64,000 bases of DNA from Ananas comosus (GCF_001540865.1 NC_033633.1:5640046-5704045); one strand, 5' to 3'; counted from the stretch's first letter, positions 1 through 12,606 are shown. Translations and numbers: made by a program. The notes: a model not told the origin generated them from the letters alone.

Positions 1-618
1 TGTGCGGTGTAGCTTTGGCAGACGGGACAGGTGTAGCACAGTCCCTAGTGAGATCTCGCCACCGACAGCCCTCGGAGTGGTGGACGGGGTAGCTTCGACA
101 GGCGGGACGGGTGTATCGCAGTCCCTAGTGAGATTGGGTTAGAGTGAGGCAGGTTCATTTCTACCGATAGCTTGTGTTGGTTAGTGATAGTATGGTGGCA
201 TGTAGCTGTAGAATTCTTTCCAGCTTTCCTTACTATCCTTTACGCATATTTTTTTTGTAAACTTAGTGGGTGGGCCGTTGAGGTCGGTGACGGTACCCAC
301 TGAGAACTACTCTGTTTTGCAATAGTTCTCACACCCAGTTGTTGACACCTTTTTACAGAGCCTTCGTTTGCGGCTGCTGCTGTTGCCGATTCCGACTGCA
401 AGAAGAGAGTCGCGAGCTAGATCGCTACCAGTTGTGTCGTTGTACTAGAGGAGTACCCTTCACAAGTAGTTTTGAGATGTTGGTTCATGTACATACCTTA
501 TGTCCGGTTTACTCACTGGAGCGAGGTTTTTGTAGCGGTTGGAGCTTTTGTATGTACTAGGAACCATATGTTTTATATATATATATGTTTCAGTTTAGCA
601 GCTCTTACCTTCTGGTTG
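1..618 (+). mobile_element. LTR fragment (Tekay-like LTR family), cut by window edge and a nested insertion
   Basis: This stretch matches the 3' half of the LTRs seen complete at 45035-46638 and 51742-53341. It has the same order of segments: the 'cagtccctagtgag' block, the 'cccactgagaactac' hairpin near 296-336, a pyrimidine tract ending in an AG dinucleotide, and the 'ctggagcgag' block. It reads left to right and stops at 618, where another LTR has inserted. It resumes at 2752. No coding capacity is evident. Confidence 0.75.
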
Positions 619-2746
619 TGTCACGCCCCAAACCCGAGGCATAACAGACGCCGCATATCTACTAAATTAGTAAATATGCAAGGCTACAGAATCAGATAGA
701 TAACATGCAAAAGATAATCACAAAATTTCGATTAAATCTAAATAGTCAAAAGATGAAACTAACAGTTCAGTTCCAACTAGTGTCAAATGAAATATCATAT
801 AAGCAGAACTAAAGTTTAATATGCCAAGCAAACAGAATTTGGTCTAAAGATACTGTAAATAACAAATGTGGGTGCGAAGAAATAACAAGTGAACGTAGAT
901 AAACAAATCATTATTTACGAAGTTCGAAACTCATATCTAAATGCAATAGAAATAAGACGAAAGGGCTAGAATCAGATCTAGCTACATCTAACGTTCACTC
1001 GCTCCTAGCCCCGCCCTGCGAATTGGTCTCAGTACCTGGGTAAGCAACCATACACCACATTAGTCGGATTAAGCATACAAATAATTAAATATACAAATTA
1101 ATTTAAGTGACTGGTTTTTAATTTGCAAGGTTTCGAAAGTAAGAATTATCAAAATTTAAAAATTCAGATCAAATTGAAACTATAAATTTACAAAGCATTT
1201 CTCTTTCAACATATAAACGAAGTAAACATTAAGTCCCCGGCACTTAACTATATCATATGATCCGTTGGCGAGATCCAAAGACACCCAAAGGCGTAAACAA
1301 AACAGAGGCACCCGAAGGTGCAACAAAACAAAGGCGCGGATAGGCGCAGGCACCCGAAGGCGCAAACAAAACAGAGGCGCGGATAGGCGCAGGCACCCGA
1401 AGGCGCAATACAAAGACGAAGCTTGCTTCTATAACAAAATACATGTCGACATGGCCAACATAGCATAGCAGAATACCAGGAGACATTATAATTCAAAAAA
1501 ATTATCCAGTCACTAATTTACAAAACAGATTATCAAATTTCAAAAGTTTATTTTGCTAAAAGGACCTGTCAATCACAGTTGAAGCTCAATTCACAAAAAT
1601 ATTTAACAATGTGCTTAACCCTTAATTTTAAAATCTACAAAATAAGATTTGATACAATCTGAATATTTTCCTAAATTATCTTACGAAAAACTAACGGGTG
1701 TCCGGTCGCTTACCTTAACGCAGCTTCAAAGAGAGAAATTATCCAATCAAAACTGTGCAGAAAATCAATTGTCGGAACCTAAAATAGAGACATGCGATTC
1801 TACATAAGCTAACTAAAATGAACATGCAAAGAGGATATAATGGTATGCAAATAGGTCGGGACGGAGCACAAAGGGATTTAGAATAATCAATTCGACGAAC
1901 CTCAAATAGCGATCTAAGGGATGAAGGAGTTTTTGGAGGATTTAATTTATTCCAAGAAGATAACATGAACGAAAATTTAAATAATAAATGAGGATTTTAA
2001 TGTTCAAACAGAGGGTTTATCACATGTGTAAAACTAATTTTATAATTTATAATCGATTGGGATCAAAATTTAGAAACAAAACAACACATGCCTTCTCTTA
2101 GGCATTTTGTCGAACATCTAACGGACATTCCAAAAGTGTGTATAATATGTGAAGTTTTATACAACAAGATCATACAGAGGGTACAAGATATGAAATTGAC
2201 ATGTTCAAACAACGAAGATTAGATATAACGAAATCGGATTTTAATGGTTCCAATTTTCAACCATTAAGAGACGAGTATTCAAAATAATAATAATATAACG
2301 ATGAATAGAGAGGTTGGATGATCACAAGATTCGATATAGAGGTAAAATGAGAGAAAGAGAAAAACCTTCTCGAAAACGGTGAAGACGACGGCAAGATTCC
2401 GTCGATAGCGAACCAAAAGGAAATAATGGTCAATGAGGATCACGGCCGAGGCGGCGACGGATGACGGCGACGATCAGACGACGTCGCGCGCGCACGTGCG
2501 GAGCGGCCGGGGTCGTACGGTCGTAGAGAGGAGAGGGATCGAGCGGGAGAGGGAGGTGGTCGAATAAGGGAGAGAGATAGTGGATCGGGTAGGGGTAGGC
2601 TCGTATCAAAAGAAAGGACTTAATTAGTTAGGGACTAATTAAGCAACAATATGCCGCCGAGTCCCTCGAAGATCCGAATTTACAAAAAGGTCCAACTTAA
2701 AGTGAATTGGGGTCAAAACAAGAAGTTAAAAGTGTGGGGTGTTACA
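619..2746 (-). mobile_element. Solo LTR (2.1 kb) nested inside the preceding LTR, TSD GGTTG
   Basis: The insert begins TGTCACGCCCC and ends GGGGTGTTACA. It is flanked by perfect 5-bp copies of GGTTG at 614-618 and 2747-2751, so both ends are fixed to the base. In minus orientation it starts TGTAACACCCC. The GC-rich block near 2440-2600 then lies close to its 5' end, where a promoter and leader are expected. No gag-pol and no second LTR are present, so it is a solo LTR left by LTR-LTR recombination. Confidence 0.85.
1276..1412. repeat. Short tandem repeat (about 43-45 bp unit) inside the solo LTR
   Basis: The block 'gcacccgaaggcgcaaacaa' followed by 'aacagaggcgcggataggcg' recurs about two and a half times, with variant copies at the left end. 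Open frames across it are simple-repeat artefacts. Confidence 0.7.
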
Positions 2747-2751
2747 GGTTG

Positions 2752-2864
2752 TAGCTATGATTTGATTACAGGTACAACTATTGCTTCGTATACAGGAAAA
2801 ATTCCTATGTATACGGCGGATCTTTCGGCGTGCCCGGGGAAACGTGGTGATTCGGGGTGTGACA
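2752..2864 (+). mobile_element. 3' end of the interrupted LTR
   Basis: After the second GGTTG copy the sequence continues the LTR broken at 618. It holds the conserved terminal block with 'gtatacggcggat', 'ggcgtgcccgggg' and the final 'ggggtgtgaca'. The same block ends the LTRs at 26663, 46638 and 53341. Confidence 0.8.
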
Positions 2865-4294
2865 ATTCTGGGTACCCCACGCACCCCAAAGACATTGCAA
2901 ATTGAAAATTTACTTATTAGGTAAGTTAAAAAAATTATAATTTAATTTTTTTGTTTATCAATATACGTACAAAAGATTTGTCTGTGCCCTTCGCTTCCAC
3001 CACAGACATCCATTTTTTATTCACAAATTATTTTATCAAATTTGTCGCACTGCGAAATTTTTGACGAATTAAGAGAACAAAATCGAACTCAATAAACAAA
3101 TTTTGAGGCACATCAAACATAAAATTTTATTTTTGCGCTAGAAGATTGAAAATACTGATAAAATTAAAAGCTAAATTAAATCAATTGATACTTAAATTTA
3201 TTTAATTTATTTGTCATATAATTTATTGCTTAATTTTTTTGATAGATCTACTAATTTTCTAAAAAATTAAATAAAAAATAATTTTTAAATACTTTTAAAA
3301 ATACTTTTTTCAAATAATTTTTAAAATTATTTTTTTGTATTTTATAAAAGAAAGATTATAATATGGTCAAAAGAAAAAAAAAAAGATGTCTTTATATTTT
3401 AAAAATTCTAGCATGTAAAAATTTCTATTCTGCATCTGGTATAGTTGTACTTTACATAAAATAACAAGTATGTTAATTGATGAATATAGTAAGCTATATA
3501 TAGCAAATATTCATAATTATTTGATTAAATCTTTCAAAATAGCATTATAAAAGCTTATTGAAATTAAAAAACTGAAATAAGTCCGTGTCAAAGCGTGCCA
3601 GTAGGAGGTCATGTGTATCTATCGACACGCAAGCGTACCATGTGTCGGCATGGAAGTGTGCCAGTGCAGTATCGTGTCAGGTAGACACCGGCACGCCCCT
3701 GTGCCATCCCACTTTAAACCTTGATTGTCATATAAATTAATATATAATCTTAATAATACTATATACTATATATATTATTTATTCCTTATATGGACAAATA
3801 TACTATATATTTAAAACTAAATATCTTATTTTGATAACTAATGTATCGGGCTTTTGGGTCAGGGTCGGGCTCGGGCCAAAAGGCTTTCAGGTTGGGTTCG
3901 AGCCGGGCTTGGACATGTCCAGATAGGCCCAAAAATTTTTCAGGCTTAACTTTTTAAGCCCGGCCCTGACTCAACGTTATAATTTTGATACCCAAAGCCC
4001 GGGCCAGTTCCACCGCTAGCTAGAGAGTAAACTCGCCGAGCCAAAGGGTTGAATTGGCTTAGGCGCGTGTAGATGACTCCTAGCAGCTTGGTCAGACGCA
4101 TGTCATGGTGCGATGTGCGGCCACATGGACGTTATGATGATGATCGTGGCCCCAGTTAATCACTCGAACCGGAATGTGTCATCCTCGGGCGTGGTGCACC
4201 GTGGTGATGATCTTGGACGGACAATTCGCCTTCTGAGGTGAGGAGCAATGTTATCGTCGAAAGAAAATCAAACCGTAGAAGGTCTTTGATACCA
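2865..4294. other. AT-rich intergenic DNA with small repeat remnants; no gene seen
   Basis: This stretch is strongly AT-rich and has no credible open frame. Two GC-richer islands stand out. At about 3581-3727 there is a segment ending 'ctttaaaccttgatt' that resembles the small inserted element at 56752-56901. At about 3841-4020 there are repeated 'gggtcgggctcggg' and 'gccc' runs typical of degenerate plant repeats. Positions 4020-4281 read on the minus strand like the leader downstream of a retroelement primer-binding site. Confidence 0.5.
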
Positions 4295-4471
4295 TGAAAC
4301 AAGAGAATTGAGAAATATTCTATGTATTATTCATCTAACCCATTCACTCATATAGAGAGAGGGAAAAAGGTTTTACATGGAAGAACAAAATTGTATCCTA
4401 TTATACAAAGAAATAATCAAAAAGAAATAGAAATATTACTACCCTAACAAGGAAGTAATATACATGGTAAC

Positions 4472-4472
<1 letters not shown>
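4295..4472 (-). mobile_element. Short LTR with primer-binding site, Copia-like remnant
   Basis: On the minus strand this 178-bp segment starts TGTTACCATG and ends TTGTTTCA. It is followed at once (4294 down to about 4282) by TGGTATCAAAGACC, a near match to the initiator-methionine tRNA primer-binding site of plant LTR retrotransposons. The LTR length suits small Copia elements. Only the leader, no gag-pol, follows. Family assignment is inference. Confidence 0.6.
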
Positions 4473-4505
<33 letters not shown>

Positions 4506-4508
<3 letters not shown>

Positions 4509-5050
4509 TCCGGCTACTATACTATTATGAGTACGATCGCCCTTGTACTCATAAGTTGTTTTTGATGATAGAGCTTCCGAATCGACGATCCACACCGTTA
4601 AACGTTATCTAGAGCATTTGAAACATCTAGAAATCAAATTTCATAATTTTTTGACATAATTTACCTTACGATCAAAAGCTCACAAAATTGACAATTTTTA
4701 ACGGCCGATATGGAGTACTTGCTAGTTTAACGGTGCCAAAGAATCCGAATAGGTTGAATTTTTTATAGAAAATTCTATTCACTACCTAGATAAAGATTAA
4801 TAACTCCGATCTTAAATTGAAGGATCCGATCATCCATTTTTAAGACATCGTTCGATTTTGACCGTTCATTTTATGCCCACTTGATGGACTTTATTATGAT
4901 TTCAAAAAATTACGAAATTTATTTTCTAGAAGTTTCAAATACTCTAGATCATATTTAACGGAGTGGATCGTCGATTCGGAAGCTCCATTATCGAAAATAA
5001 CTTATGAGTATGAAGGGTCCAATACTCATAATAGTATAGTAGCCCTACTC
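4506..5050. mobile_element. MITE, 545 bp, inserted in a (TA)n tract (copy 1)
   Basis: The element begins GAGTCCGGCTACTATACTAT and ends with the near inverse complement, '...atagtatagtagccctactc'. It has long subterminal inverted repeats of about 80 bp that share 'gatcgtcgattcggaagctc' and its complement. Both sides are (TA)n dinucleotide runs. It has no coding capacity. A second copy follows directly at 5067. Confidence 0.8.
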
Positions 5051-5066
5051 TATATATATATATATA

Positions 5067-5565
5067 GAGTCCGGCTATTGTACTATTATGAGTACGATCG
5101 CCCTTGTACTCATAAGTTGTTTTCGATGATAGAGCTTCCGAATTGACAATCCTCACCGTTAAACGTTATTTAGAACATTTGAAACATTTAGAAATCAAAT
5201 TTCATAATTTTTCGACATCATTTACCTTACGATCAAAAGGTCACAAAATTGACAATTTTTAACGACAGGTATGGAATACTTGCTAGTTTAACGGTGCAAA
5301 AGAATCCGAATAGGTTGAATTCTTGATAGAAAATTCTATTCACTACCTACATAAAGATCAATAACTCCGATCTTAAATTGAAGGATCCGATCATCCATTT
5401 TTAAGAAATCGTTTGATTTTGACCGTTCATTTTATGCCCACTTGATGGACTTTATTATGATTTCGAAAAATTACGAAATTTATTTTTTAGAAGTTTCAAA
5501 TAGTTTAGATCCTATTTAACAGAGTGGATCGTCGATTCGGAAGCTCCATCATCGAAAACAACTTA
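5067..5565. mobile_element. MITE copy 2, left part (split by a nested LTR)
   Basis: This is the same family as the copy at 4506-5050 and nearly collinear with it. It starts GAGTCCGGCTATTG after a short (TA)n spacer. It is broken at 'aactta' by the LTR that begins at 5566. The missing 54-bp end lies 6.8 kb away at 12341-12394. The two parts add up to about 553 bp, matching copy 1. Confidence 0.8.
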
Positions 5566-7954
5566 TGTCACGCCCCGGGACCGGCGGAGGCCCTCCCGGT
5601 AGCGTACCCAGACCCGCCATATGTCTACACATATAAGGCGTCAAAATAGAAGCGGAAGTAAAAGCAAGTAATAGAACAAATAGAAGAAGTGAAATAATGA
5701 GCAGCTAATGATATCAGAGCGAGTAAAGTTCTAACATCTACACCAAGATAAAGAAGTAAAGCTAGACAATAAAAGAATTCATAAGTAGTACAAGATCTGT
5801 CTCAAAAGTACAAAAATGGTGGTCTCTAGTACACTGGTAGAACTCTCAACCTCTCGCAAAAAAAAATACATCGAGAGGTAAACCACCTAACAACTCGTCC
5901 CTCGCTGAAGAGCTAGCTGGAAGCAATGCCCTTCCCTCGGTCCTTGGCCTCACCCGGCGTGGAAGGCTCTGAAAGAAATCATAAAACAGAGGGCGTGAGA
6001 ACTATAATTTATAGTTCCCAGTGGGCAATTACTGACCTCAGCTCATCGCACCACTAGGCCCCAAAAAAAAAAGGAGTAAGTATAATAAACAACAATAAGG
6101 ATAACAGTACAACGGTAAGAAAGCATAATTGAAGTGCCACCTATATGTCTCAAGTAAGCGTGATGCCATGGTGATGTACATCTACGCTATCATAAGATAA
6201 TATGTCCAATGCATACTAATATGTCTCAACACATTAAACAAGTAAACCTCACGATGCAGTATGTCAATGCATAAGGGTAAACACTATCCAAACGACCGAG
6301 TATACTACTAAGCAATAATGGAACTGGCAAGTATACTAAATGTACCAATGCTATATCATGAGCATGTCCAAGCAATCCAACTACTAATCCTATCTAGTAG
6401 TGATAGTCCATATACAACGGCGTGTCGATTTTCATTTCCAATTAAGACGACTAAGTGTAGTCTCAGCTTGTGCCCGCTAAGTGTCTGGGTCCCGACGATC
6501 CCTACTCTTGGAATGTTCGTCCCACTCGATCCCCTGAGGCTTCTCATACCGCACAAGCGAACGTAGTCGCGTAGGCTAACTTCCGGATGCCTGTGCTTGT
6601 AGGTACGACCTGCACAAGCTATGTGCGAGATGACGCACATATGGCAGGCAAGCATAGTCGATGGCTCAAGTAATCCAACGCCTCATGTCTCTAACATGGT
6701 AGTCATAACTAGATCCCGAGAGATTCTAGGTCTAAGTACAAATATGAGTTTAGACATTTTCTACCCTGTGGCCCCTTTGATGATCACTTAGGCATTGGTG
6801 CCAACATGTAACCCAAGTCACCTCGATGGTCTATTCATTAGGTCCACATGTCCGAGCCATGCGCTTATGACAATTAGCTCTCTAGTTCACTATACGTCTC
6901 CTAAATGGCAATCTTTGTCATCTTCATGTCACAAGTAACTCTCAAAGTTAAATGCATGATTCGAACTCATTTATACTATATAAAGATCAAACCAAGTTCA
7001 TAGAGAATGTCTAAATGAACCAAGGATCCCAAGCAACTGCTCTACTATTAGGGCCAAATTCATCATCTAATAACACATGCATTTAAGCATTCTAAAAAAA
7101 TCATAATTAAATACATTTGATGAACATGCATGCTTTTCATTTAGCGGGAACATAAATAACCATATATGAGCAATTTTCGATATGCTAGGCTAGTCAAACC
7201 CACCGAACCGTCGCGTAGGGTCTGATCGCCGAACAATGGTTGTCCCGAGTCTCAAATACCCTAAAGTTTGCGACAAAGATACACGGGCATTACGTACATC
7301 ATTTATCGAGATCACACTTTTAACAAATTAGGCAAAAGGTAAAACTAACGCTAATATGGAAGATCTCTCGTCAAGCTCCACCAAAGAGAGCTAAATCGTT
7401 CCAATCTATCCTAGAGGAAAGTTCTAATGCCATCTAATCACAGTCTCCAAAAGTCCTAAATCAAACGCCTCAAAAATAAGCCCTAAATCCAATCTAGGGT
7501 TTCATCTAGTATACTAGCTTCAAAAACACAAATTAGAGGGAGAGAATAAGCTACAACCTCTCTAAAAGCTTCCAACAAGGTAAAAGTCTCAGGTCCAAGT
7601 ATCTCTCCCCCAACAAGCCTCAAGGCCCAACTCTATGGTGGAAAAAGCCTCACAATCCCAAAAGAGCAAAAAGAGGTGTTTGAAAACTTCGTAAAAATCC
7701 AAGCAAAATCAAGGAAAAGGAATAGGGAGGGTGAGAGCTTCCGCTTCACCTTCCTCCTTGCGGTCGCAGCTCAGTGAATAACCTAGGGCGTGGGTACTAA
7801 TAGAGATTCCACAAATGCGAAAAACCCCCTGCATTCAAACTGCTCAGCATTCTGCAAAGGTGTACCGGTATACGGGAAGGTACGCGGTTACAACATCCTA
7901 GAAAACGCAAAACGCCGAGCCCGGTTTGCAAAATCTGCACAGCCCCACATGTAC
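5566..7954 (-). mobile_element. LTR (solo, about 2.65 kb), distal part; interrupted by another LTR
   Basis: It begins TGTCACGCCCCGGGACCGGC immediately after ACTTA, the target duplicated (as ACTTT) at 12341. Its layout matches the solo LTR at 12607-15228: a terminal block, a 'gagaactataatttatagtt' hairpin near 6000, a low-complexity middle, then GTACCGG-type palindromes near the 5' end at 7862. At 7955 a 4.1-kb LTR interrupts it. No internal retroelement genes are present. Confidence 0.75.
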
Positions 7955-10900
7955 TGGTAAGGACTGAGATTTTTGCAGTGTTAGCTAAAACTCTCAGTAT
8001 CGATGTTTTTGTGTGTAATTATTACACGAACGCACATCGTCAAGTTCGGCGAAACGATGTAAAACGGAAATTCTACGCATTTCAATGTTTCACTTTAAGT
8101 GAATTAGTAATCGATTTCCGGTAAAGCCGGCGGTGAGAAGTTGCTTACTGGCTCGACACGGTCCTCTGTTTCATAGGCATCTCCAATAGCTCGTTTCGAC
8201 GTTCGCTGTTCTGGAACAACGACTGGACCTGACAGATTTTTTTGATTTGACAGCACGATTCTTCGAGAAAAGTCCACAAATACATGTTTTATATTATTTA
8301 TGTGTGTTCTTCTGTTGGAAAGAAGTGTTGGATTTTTGTCGTGAATCCGTGTGCGATCGAAGAATGAACGAAATTGTAAGCTTTGTTGTCTCGCGTCGTG
8401 CTCATCGCACTGGTGCAATCCGTGGCAAAATAACTGACGGACGATCTGTGGAGATCCGCGTGTGATCGATGGAGTAAGGTCGGTAGTGGCAAACGTAATT
8501 GTTTCGCAAAAGTCGGCGATATATTATGTATCGTTCGCGAGGGATCGGCACGGAGGTCGTTATTGGTTTAGTCGTACTGGAGGATCTCGGATTTTGATAA
8601 TTCGATGTTTGGGGGCTTTTTGCATGTTGACCTTAACTTTTATAGGTCCTTTTAACGGTTTGGAGCCACTCAACCCTAACCCAAGCCTTTGCCTAGCCCC
8701 AGCCGCTCCCTTTCTTCCCCTGCACCGGCTGCGCGCCGGCCCAAGGCCGGCCGCCGACTGAGCCCAGCCGCCAAACCGCCGCCGCAGCCACACACTTCTC
8801 TCTCTCCGCCTCTTTCTCTCATCCTCTCTCCTCTCGGGTTGTGTGAAGGCGGCCTGCGCCTCCCTGCACGACCTCTCCCCGGAGCGCACCGTGCTGCCGG
8901 CAACCTTCCCCGCCGACCGCTGCCGGTCGCGGGCACCGGCTGGCTGTAGCTGGGCCTGCTGCAACCCAGGCGAGCCTGGCGCGGGGTTGCAGCTGCTGCC
9001 AGCCGCCGCAGCCTGAGAACCTCACCGCCGACATCTCCTCCCGTGCCCGGGCGCGCCTTCCCACCGGTCCCGCCGCCACCTACCGCGCGCAGGCCGCGCC
9101 GCCGCTCGGCGGCTGGAGCCGCCCAGCCTGAGCCCAGGCCGAGAGCTGTGTGCGGCCGCCTTCCTCGTGGCGGCTGCGCCCTGAGCCACTGTGCCGGCCC
9201 TTCCGACCTCCTGCAGGCCCGCCTCCCGGTCCCGGAGCTCCCCTGCCGCCGCCGTGGCCGCAGCAACCCCTGACCCGTGCCTAGCCCGTGGCGGCTCATC
9301 TTGCCCCCCGTCGCCGCGCTGCTTCCAGCCGCTGTCGTGAGGTGAGCACCTCACTCCCTCCTCCCCCGCACCCATCCCTGCTCCGCGCCGCGCCGCCGTG
9401 CCGCCGGAAGCCGGCCGGAGCAAGCTTGCTCCGGCCAAGCCCGAAATGGGCTTTTATAGGATGGCCTTACTGTTCTGGGCTTCCCGAGCTTCCCGATCTC
9501 TACGGAAGGGAGCACGATGATACCTGGCAAGTTGCTGATCATCGTCTCACCTTAGTTTCTGTTGGGGAGACTCCGTTCCGCTGTTTTGGCGATGTCGCTC
9601 GTTTCAGCCTTTTGGCTGCTGTTTTGGGCTTGCGCACGCTTATCGGCGATCGAGGCTGTCCTGATGCCTCCGGAGGTGAGCGAGGTGATCGTTGGTTCAG
9701 TGGCTGATCACAGTCGCTCACCTCACTTTGGATCAGAATGTCCGGATTAGTTCTGTTCAGCCGCGATCGTTCCTGATGTCGCGCTATTCGTGAACCTTCG
9801 GTTGCTCGCGCGCTTTCCCAACGCGGCCGCTGTGCTCCGGATCATCGAGCTCGGACATCCGGTATCGTCGAGACCTTCAGTAAGTGTCTCTGCGTACTTC
9901 GGAAGTCCTCGTTTGCGTGAACGAGCCGCTGATATCGCTCAATTACATAAAATGATGAGATTTTTATGTAATTAGAGGGTCTTTTATGCAATTGTTGCTT
10001 GGTGCTACTGTGGGCAGTGTGTGGGAGTTTGTTATGATCGCTGGACTGATTGTCCATGGTCCGTTGCTTTCGCGAAAAATCGGTAGTCGGTTCGTGCGTT
10101 TTTCGGCGAAATTCGTCGAAAGAACGCGGTTTCGGTTCGGATTCTTTCCGACGGTGTTTGGTTGCTTCGTGTTTTGTCGCTGAGCCTTGTTGGCTGGTCA
10201 CCATCATCATTTTGTGGGTTCGCTGATGATAAGGTGAGCGACGGAGGGTTCCGGTGTCGAAATAGACACTTCCGGGAATCCGGATTCGTACGATTATCCG
10301 GCATGATCGTATTGTTTGTGTTACCTTGTGTTTCGCTCAAGGCATCCAAATTGAATGTTTGGGCAGTGGGTGACTCGTGTTACGAGTCGGTGAGTTCGGC
10401 GACACTTAGTGGCGTCCGACGCGTCCCCGGTGTGGTTTTCGGGACTTTCCGGTAGTTGGCGGTAATCGGTTTGGGAAACCGATTACGGGGATCTTGTGGT
10501 GGGGGTTTGTAAGTCTCGTGCTTTGGTTAGTGGTTGGATTCTGAGTTGGTGGATCTTCTTAGGTCCGTAGAATCTGTGCGTACCCGTGTTCCGACGCGAC
10601 AGTGACAGGGGTGCTTCGAGCTGGTAGTCGCTGAGAGCGTTTCACCCTTCTCCTGTTTTCTATTCCGCGTATTTTAGTCTCTACATGTCATTGTTTGCTT
10701 GTCTTTCGTATATCGTACCTCTTTGATTGTATTTGTTAGTAGTTGATAGACATGTAGAGCAGGTTGCATTTGTATTTCAGTATCTCTGTGGACCTCTGGG
10801 TCCAGGCAACATATCGACTCTCTGTGGTGTGTTCGATCTGTTGATCAGGTTCGGCGTTGTACGCCCTAGCATCCATTTCAGTTTAGCATTGTACACCCGT

Positions 10901-12071
10901 TGTTGGCTTTCGGCCTAGCACACGTTTAGCGGGTTTATTTTGTTTGAGCATACCAGCATGACTTAGTCACGGCACTTGGGGTATTCATGACACCGGATCG
11001 GTTTGGCCACGATCGGAGGTGTAACTTATCCGATGGGTCGTTCCATGCGGGCGGATGGATCAGGTCGGTGCAGTTAGTGACAGCAGCGCTTGAGGTCTGC
11101 GACGCAATATAGCAGCACAGATTGGTACAGTTTCTCTGGTTCAGTACATTGAGGCATTCTTGCATTATTTCTATACAGTAGCAGTTCATTTATTGCTTCC
11201 TATTACTGTTTGTAGCTACTGTATGTCTATTTCATATCAGCTTACATATAATATACTTGTTTATCTATCTCCTTTGGTTTCCGGTGATTACGACTTGCCT
11301 TCGTGGCTCTGTCGTACCCACTGAGAAAACCATGGTTGCGGTTCTCTCACCCCCATTTCCCCCCCTCCAGGTGACAGAGACGAGGAGTTGGATTTTGGGC
11401 TCGACGAGAGGACGATCTAGCTAGACGGCAGTATGACCGTCACCCTGGTTATCTCTTTTCCGCACTTAGTATTTTCTTAATAATGTTCAGTTGCTGATCT
11501 TATGTATGTTAATGTGTGTGAACTGTGGTGTTGGTTTCTTTTATACATGAGATTGAGTTTTCGATCTGTGTTTTGGTTCTTGGGAGATTGGTTTTCTTGT
11601 AGTTATGCATCGTGGTTTTTCTACCCCTCGAGGTAGTCGGTTTTCAAAATAAAGTTTTCGTGTGGAAACAGTTTTAAAAAGGTTTTCGAATGGTTTTTAT
11701 GAAGAATGAATAGAGTTTAAAAACAAAAGCTTCCGGTTGGGGAGCACTTTTAATAGGATGTTTGTTGTATGTGGCATGCATCATCCAGCGCCTAAGGAGT
11801 GCTTAGAGGCATGCACCATTCTAAGGATGTTAGCTGTATGGAATTGGCATATCATGCCTTGGTTGTTGATTGGTAAATGTAGGTTGTGGTTGTGATCCTG
11901 TTGTATCGTTGGTACGCGTGACAAACAAAAGAGACTCTGTCCGAGTGGACAGAGAACTTTGTATTGTGGGCGGGTTCTGTACGTCGCGTGGGCCAGGTTG
12001 AAACAAAAAATAAGCACGTTTTTGCGAACTCTGTTTTAAAAAAGCTTTAAAATCGGCCCCGGGGCGTGACA
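7955..12071 (+). mobile_element. Large solo LTR (4.1 kb) nested in the preceding LTR
   Basis: The insert starts TGGTAAGG and ends GGGGCGTGACA, with GTAC on both sides (7951-7954 and 12072-12075). Length and termini suit a plant Ty3/Gypsy LTR in plus orientation. It contains a CpG-rich block at about 8690-9450. Near 11319-11352 it carries the 'cactgagaaaacc...ggttctctc' stem-loop shared by the other LTRs, then a pyrimidine tract ending in an AG dinucleotide. Open frames in the GC-rich block overlap on both strands and show no known domain, so none is annotated as a gene. Confidence 0.7.
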
Positions 12072-12075
12072 GTAC

Positions 12076-12340
12076 GGTACGACCATCAGGGTGTACCGGT
12101 ACAAATGTGTACCGGTACCACCATCGACCTGTCACGCGGTTACACCTCGTGTAGAATGCAATCGAGGGTAGTTAAGTCCAACTCTTTAGAAGCTTAGCGC
12201 TACATAAAAATACTACAATTCTCGGATGCGAGCCATAGGTCGGAACACTGTCAACGACCCCACCACAAAGTTGGAAAAACTCGGAACACTGTCCAAACAC
12301 TCGAACCCCGCAATTTGCAAAGGCAAACAGTGCGTCACAC
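12076..12340 (-). mobile_element. 5' terminal part of the LTR interrupted at 7955
   Basis: This continues the LTR of 5566-7954. It has GTACCGGTAC palindromes at 12090-12117, then 'ggtcggaacactgtcaacga' and 'caatttgcaaaggc', both also found at the matching end of the LTR at 12607-15228. It ends near 'gcgtcaca', and the MITE resumes at 12341. Confidence 0.7.
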
Positions 12341-12388
12341 ACTTTATGGTTGAAGGGCGCCAACACTCAATAACATAGTATAGTAGCC

Positions 12389-12394
<6 letters not shown>
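12341..12394. mobile_element. MITE copy 2, right terminal part
   Basis: The sequence 'acttta...gttgaaggg' then 'agtatagtagccctactc' aligns with the last 54 bases of MITE copy 1. It restores the element split at 5565 and confirms the nested order: MITE, then LTR, then LTR. Confidence 0.75.

Positions 12395-12455
<61 letters not shown>
12395..12455. repeat. (CT)n(TA)n microsatellite
   Basis: A run of CT dinucleotides passes into a run of TA dinucleotides. It abuts the MITE on the left and the MULE terminus on the right. A similar (CT)n(TA)n tract lies on the far side of the MULE at about 20905-20945. Confidence 0.9.
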
Positions 12456-12458
<3 letters not shown>

Positions 12459-12606
12459 TCAGGCTGGTGTGCTAGAAATAGCACAGCCTGACTCGTGCTA
12501 GTGGATTTTTTACCATTGGATGGCTTTAAGATTCGTGCTGTGATTTAAAGAGAATTAACGGAAATACTTCCGTTAACTGGGCGCTCTCTCTTTCTTCATG
12601 CGCTCT

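Noticed and set aside
1180..1496. Short open frames with repeated residues (CAFGCLRLSAPLF and similar)
   Set aside because: They come from a 43-45 bp tandem repeat in a solo LTR.
6318..6655. Opposing open frames of 82 and 99 codons
   Set aside because: They lie within an LTR, have no domain, and are open on both strands.
8560..9438. Long overlapping open frames on both strands in the GC-rich block
   Set aside because: Arg/Ala/Pro/Gly-rich translations on several frames at once are typical of high-GC non-coding DNA. No domain, and the block lies within an LTR.
12395..12455. Promoter-like TATA run next to the MULE
   Set aside because: A simple (CT)n(TA)n microsatellite; no gene start lies at a suitable distance.
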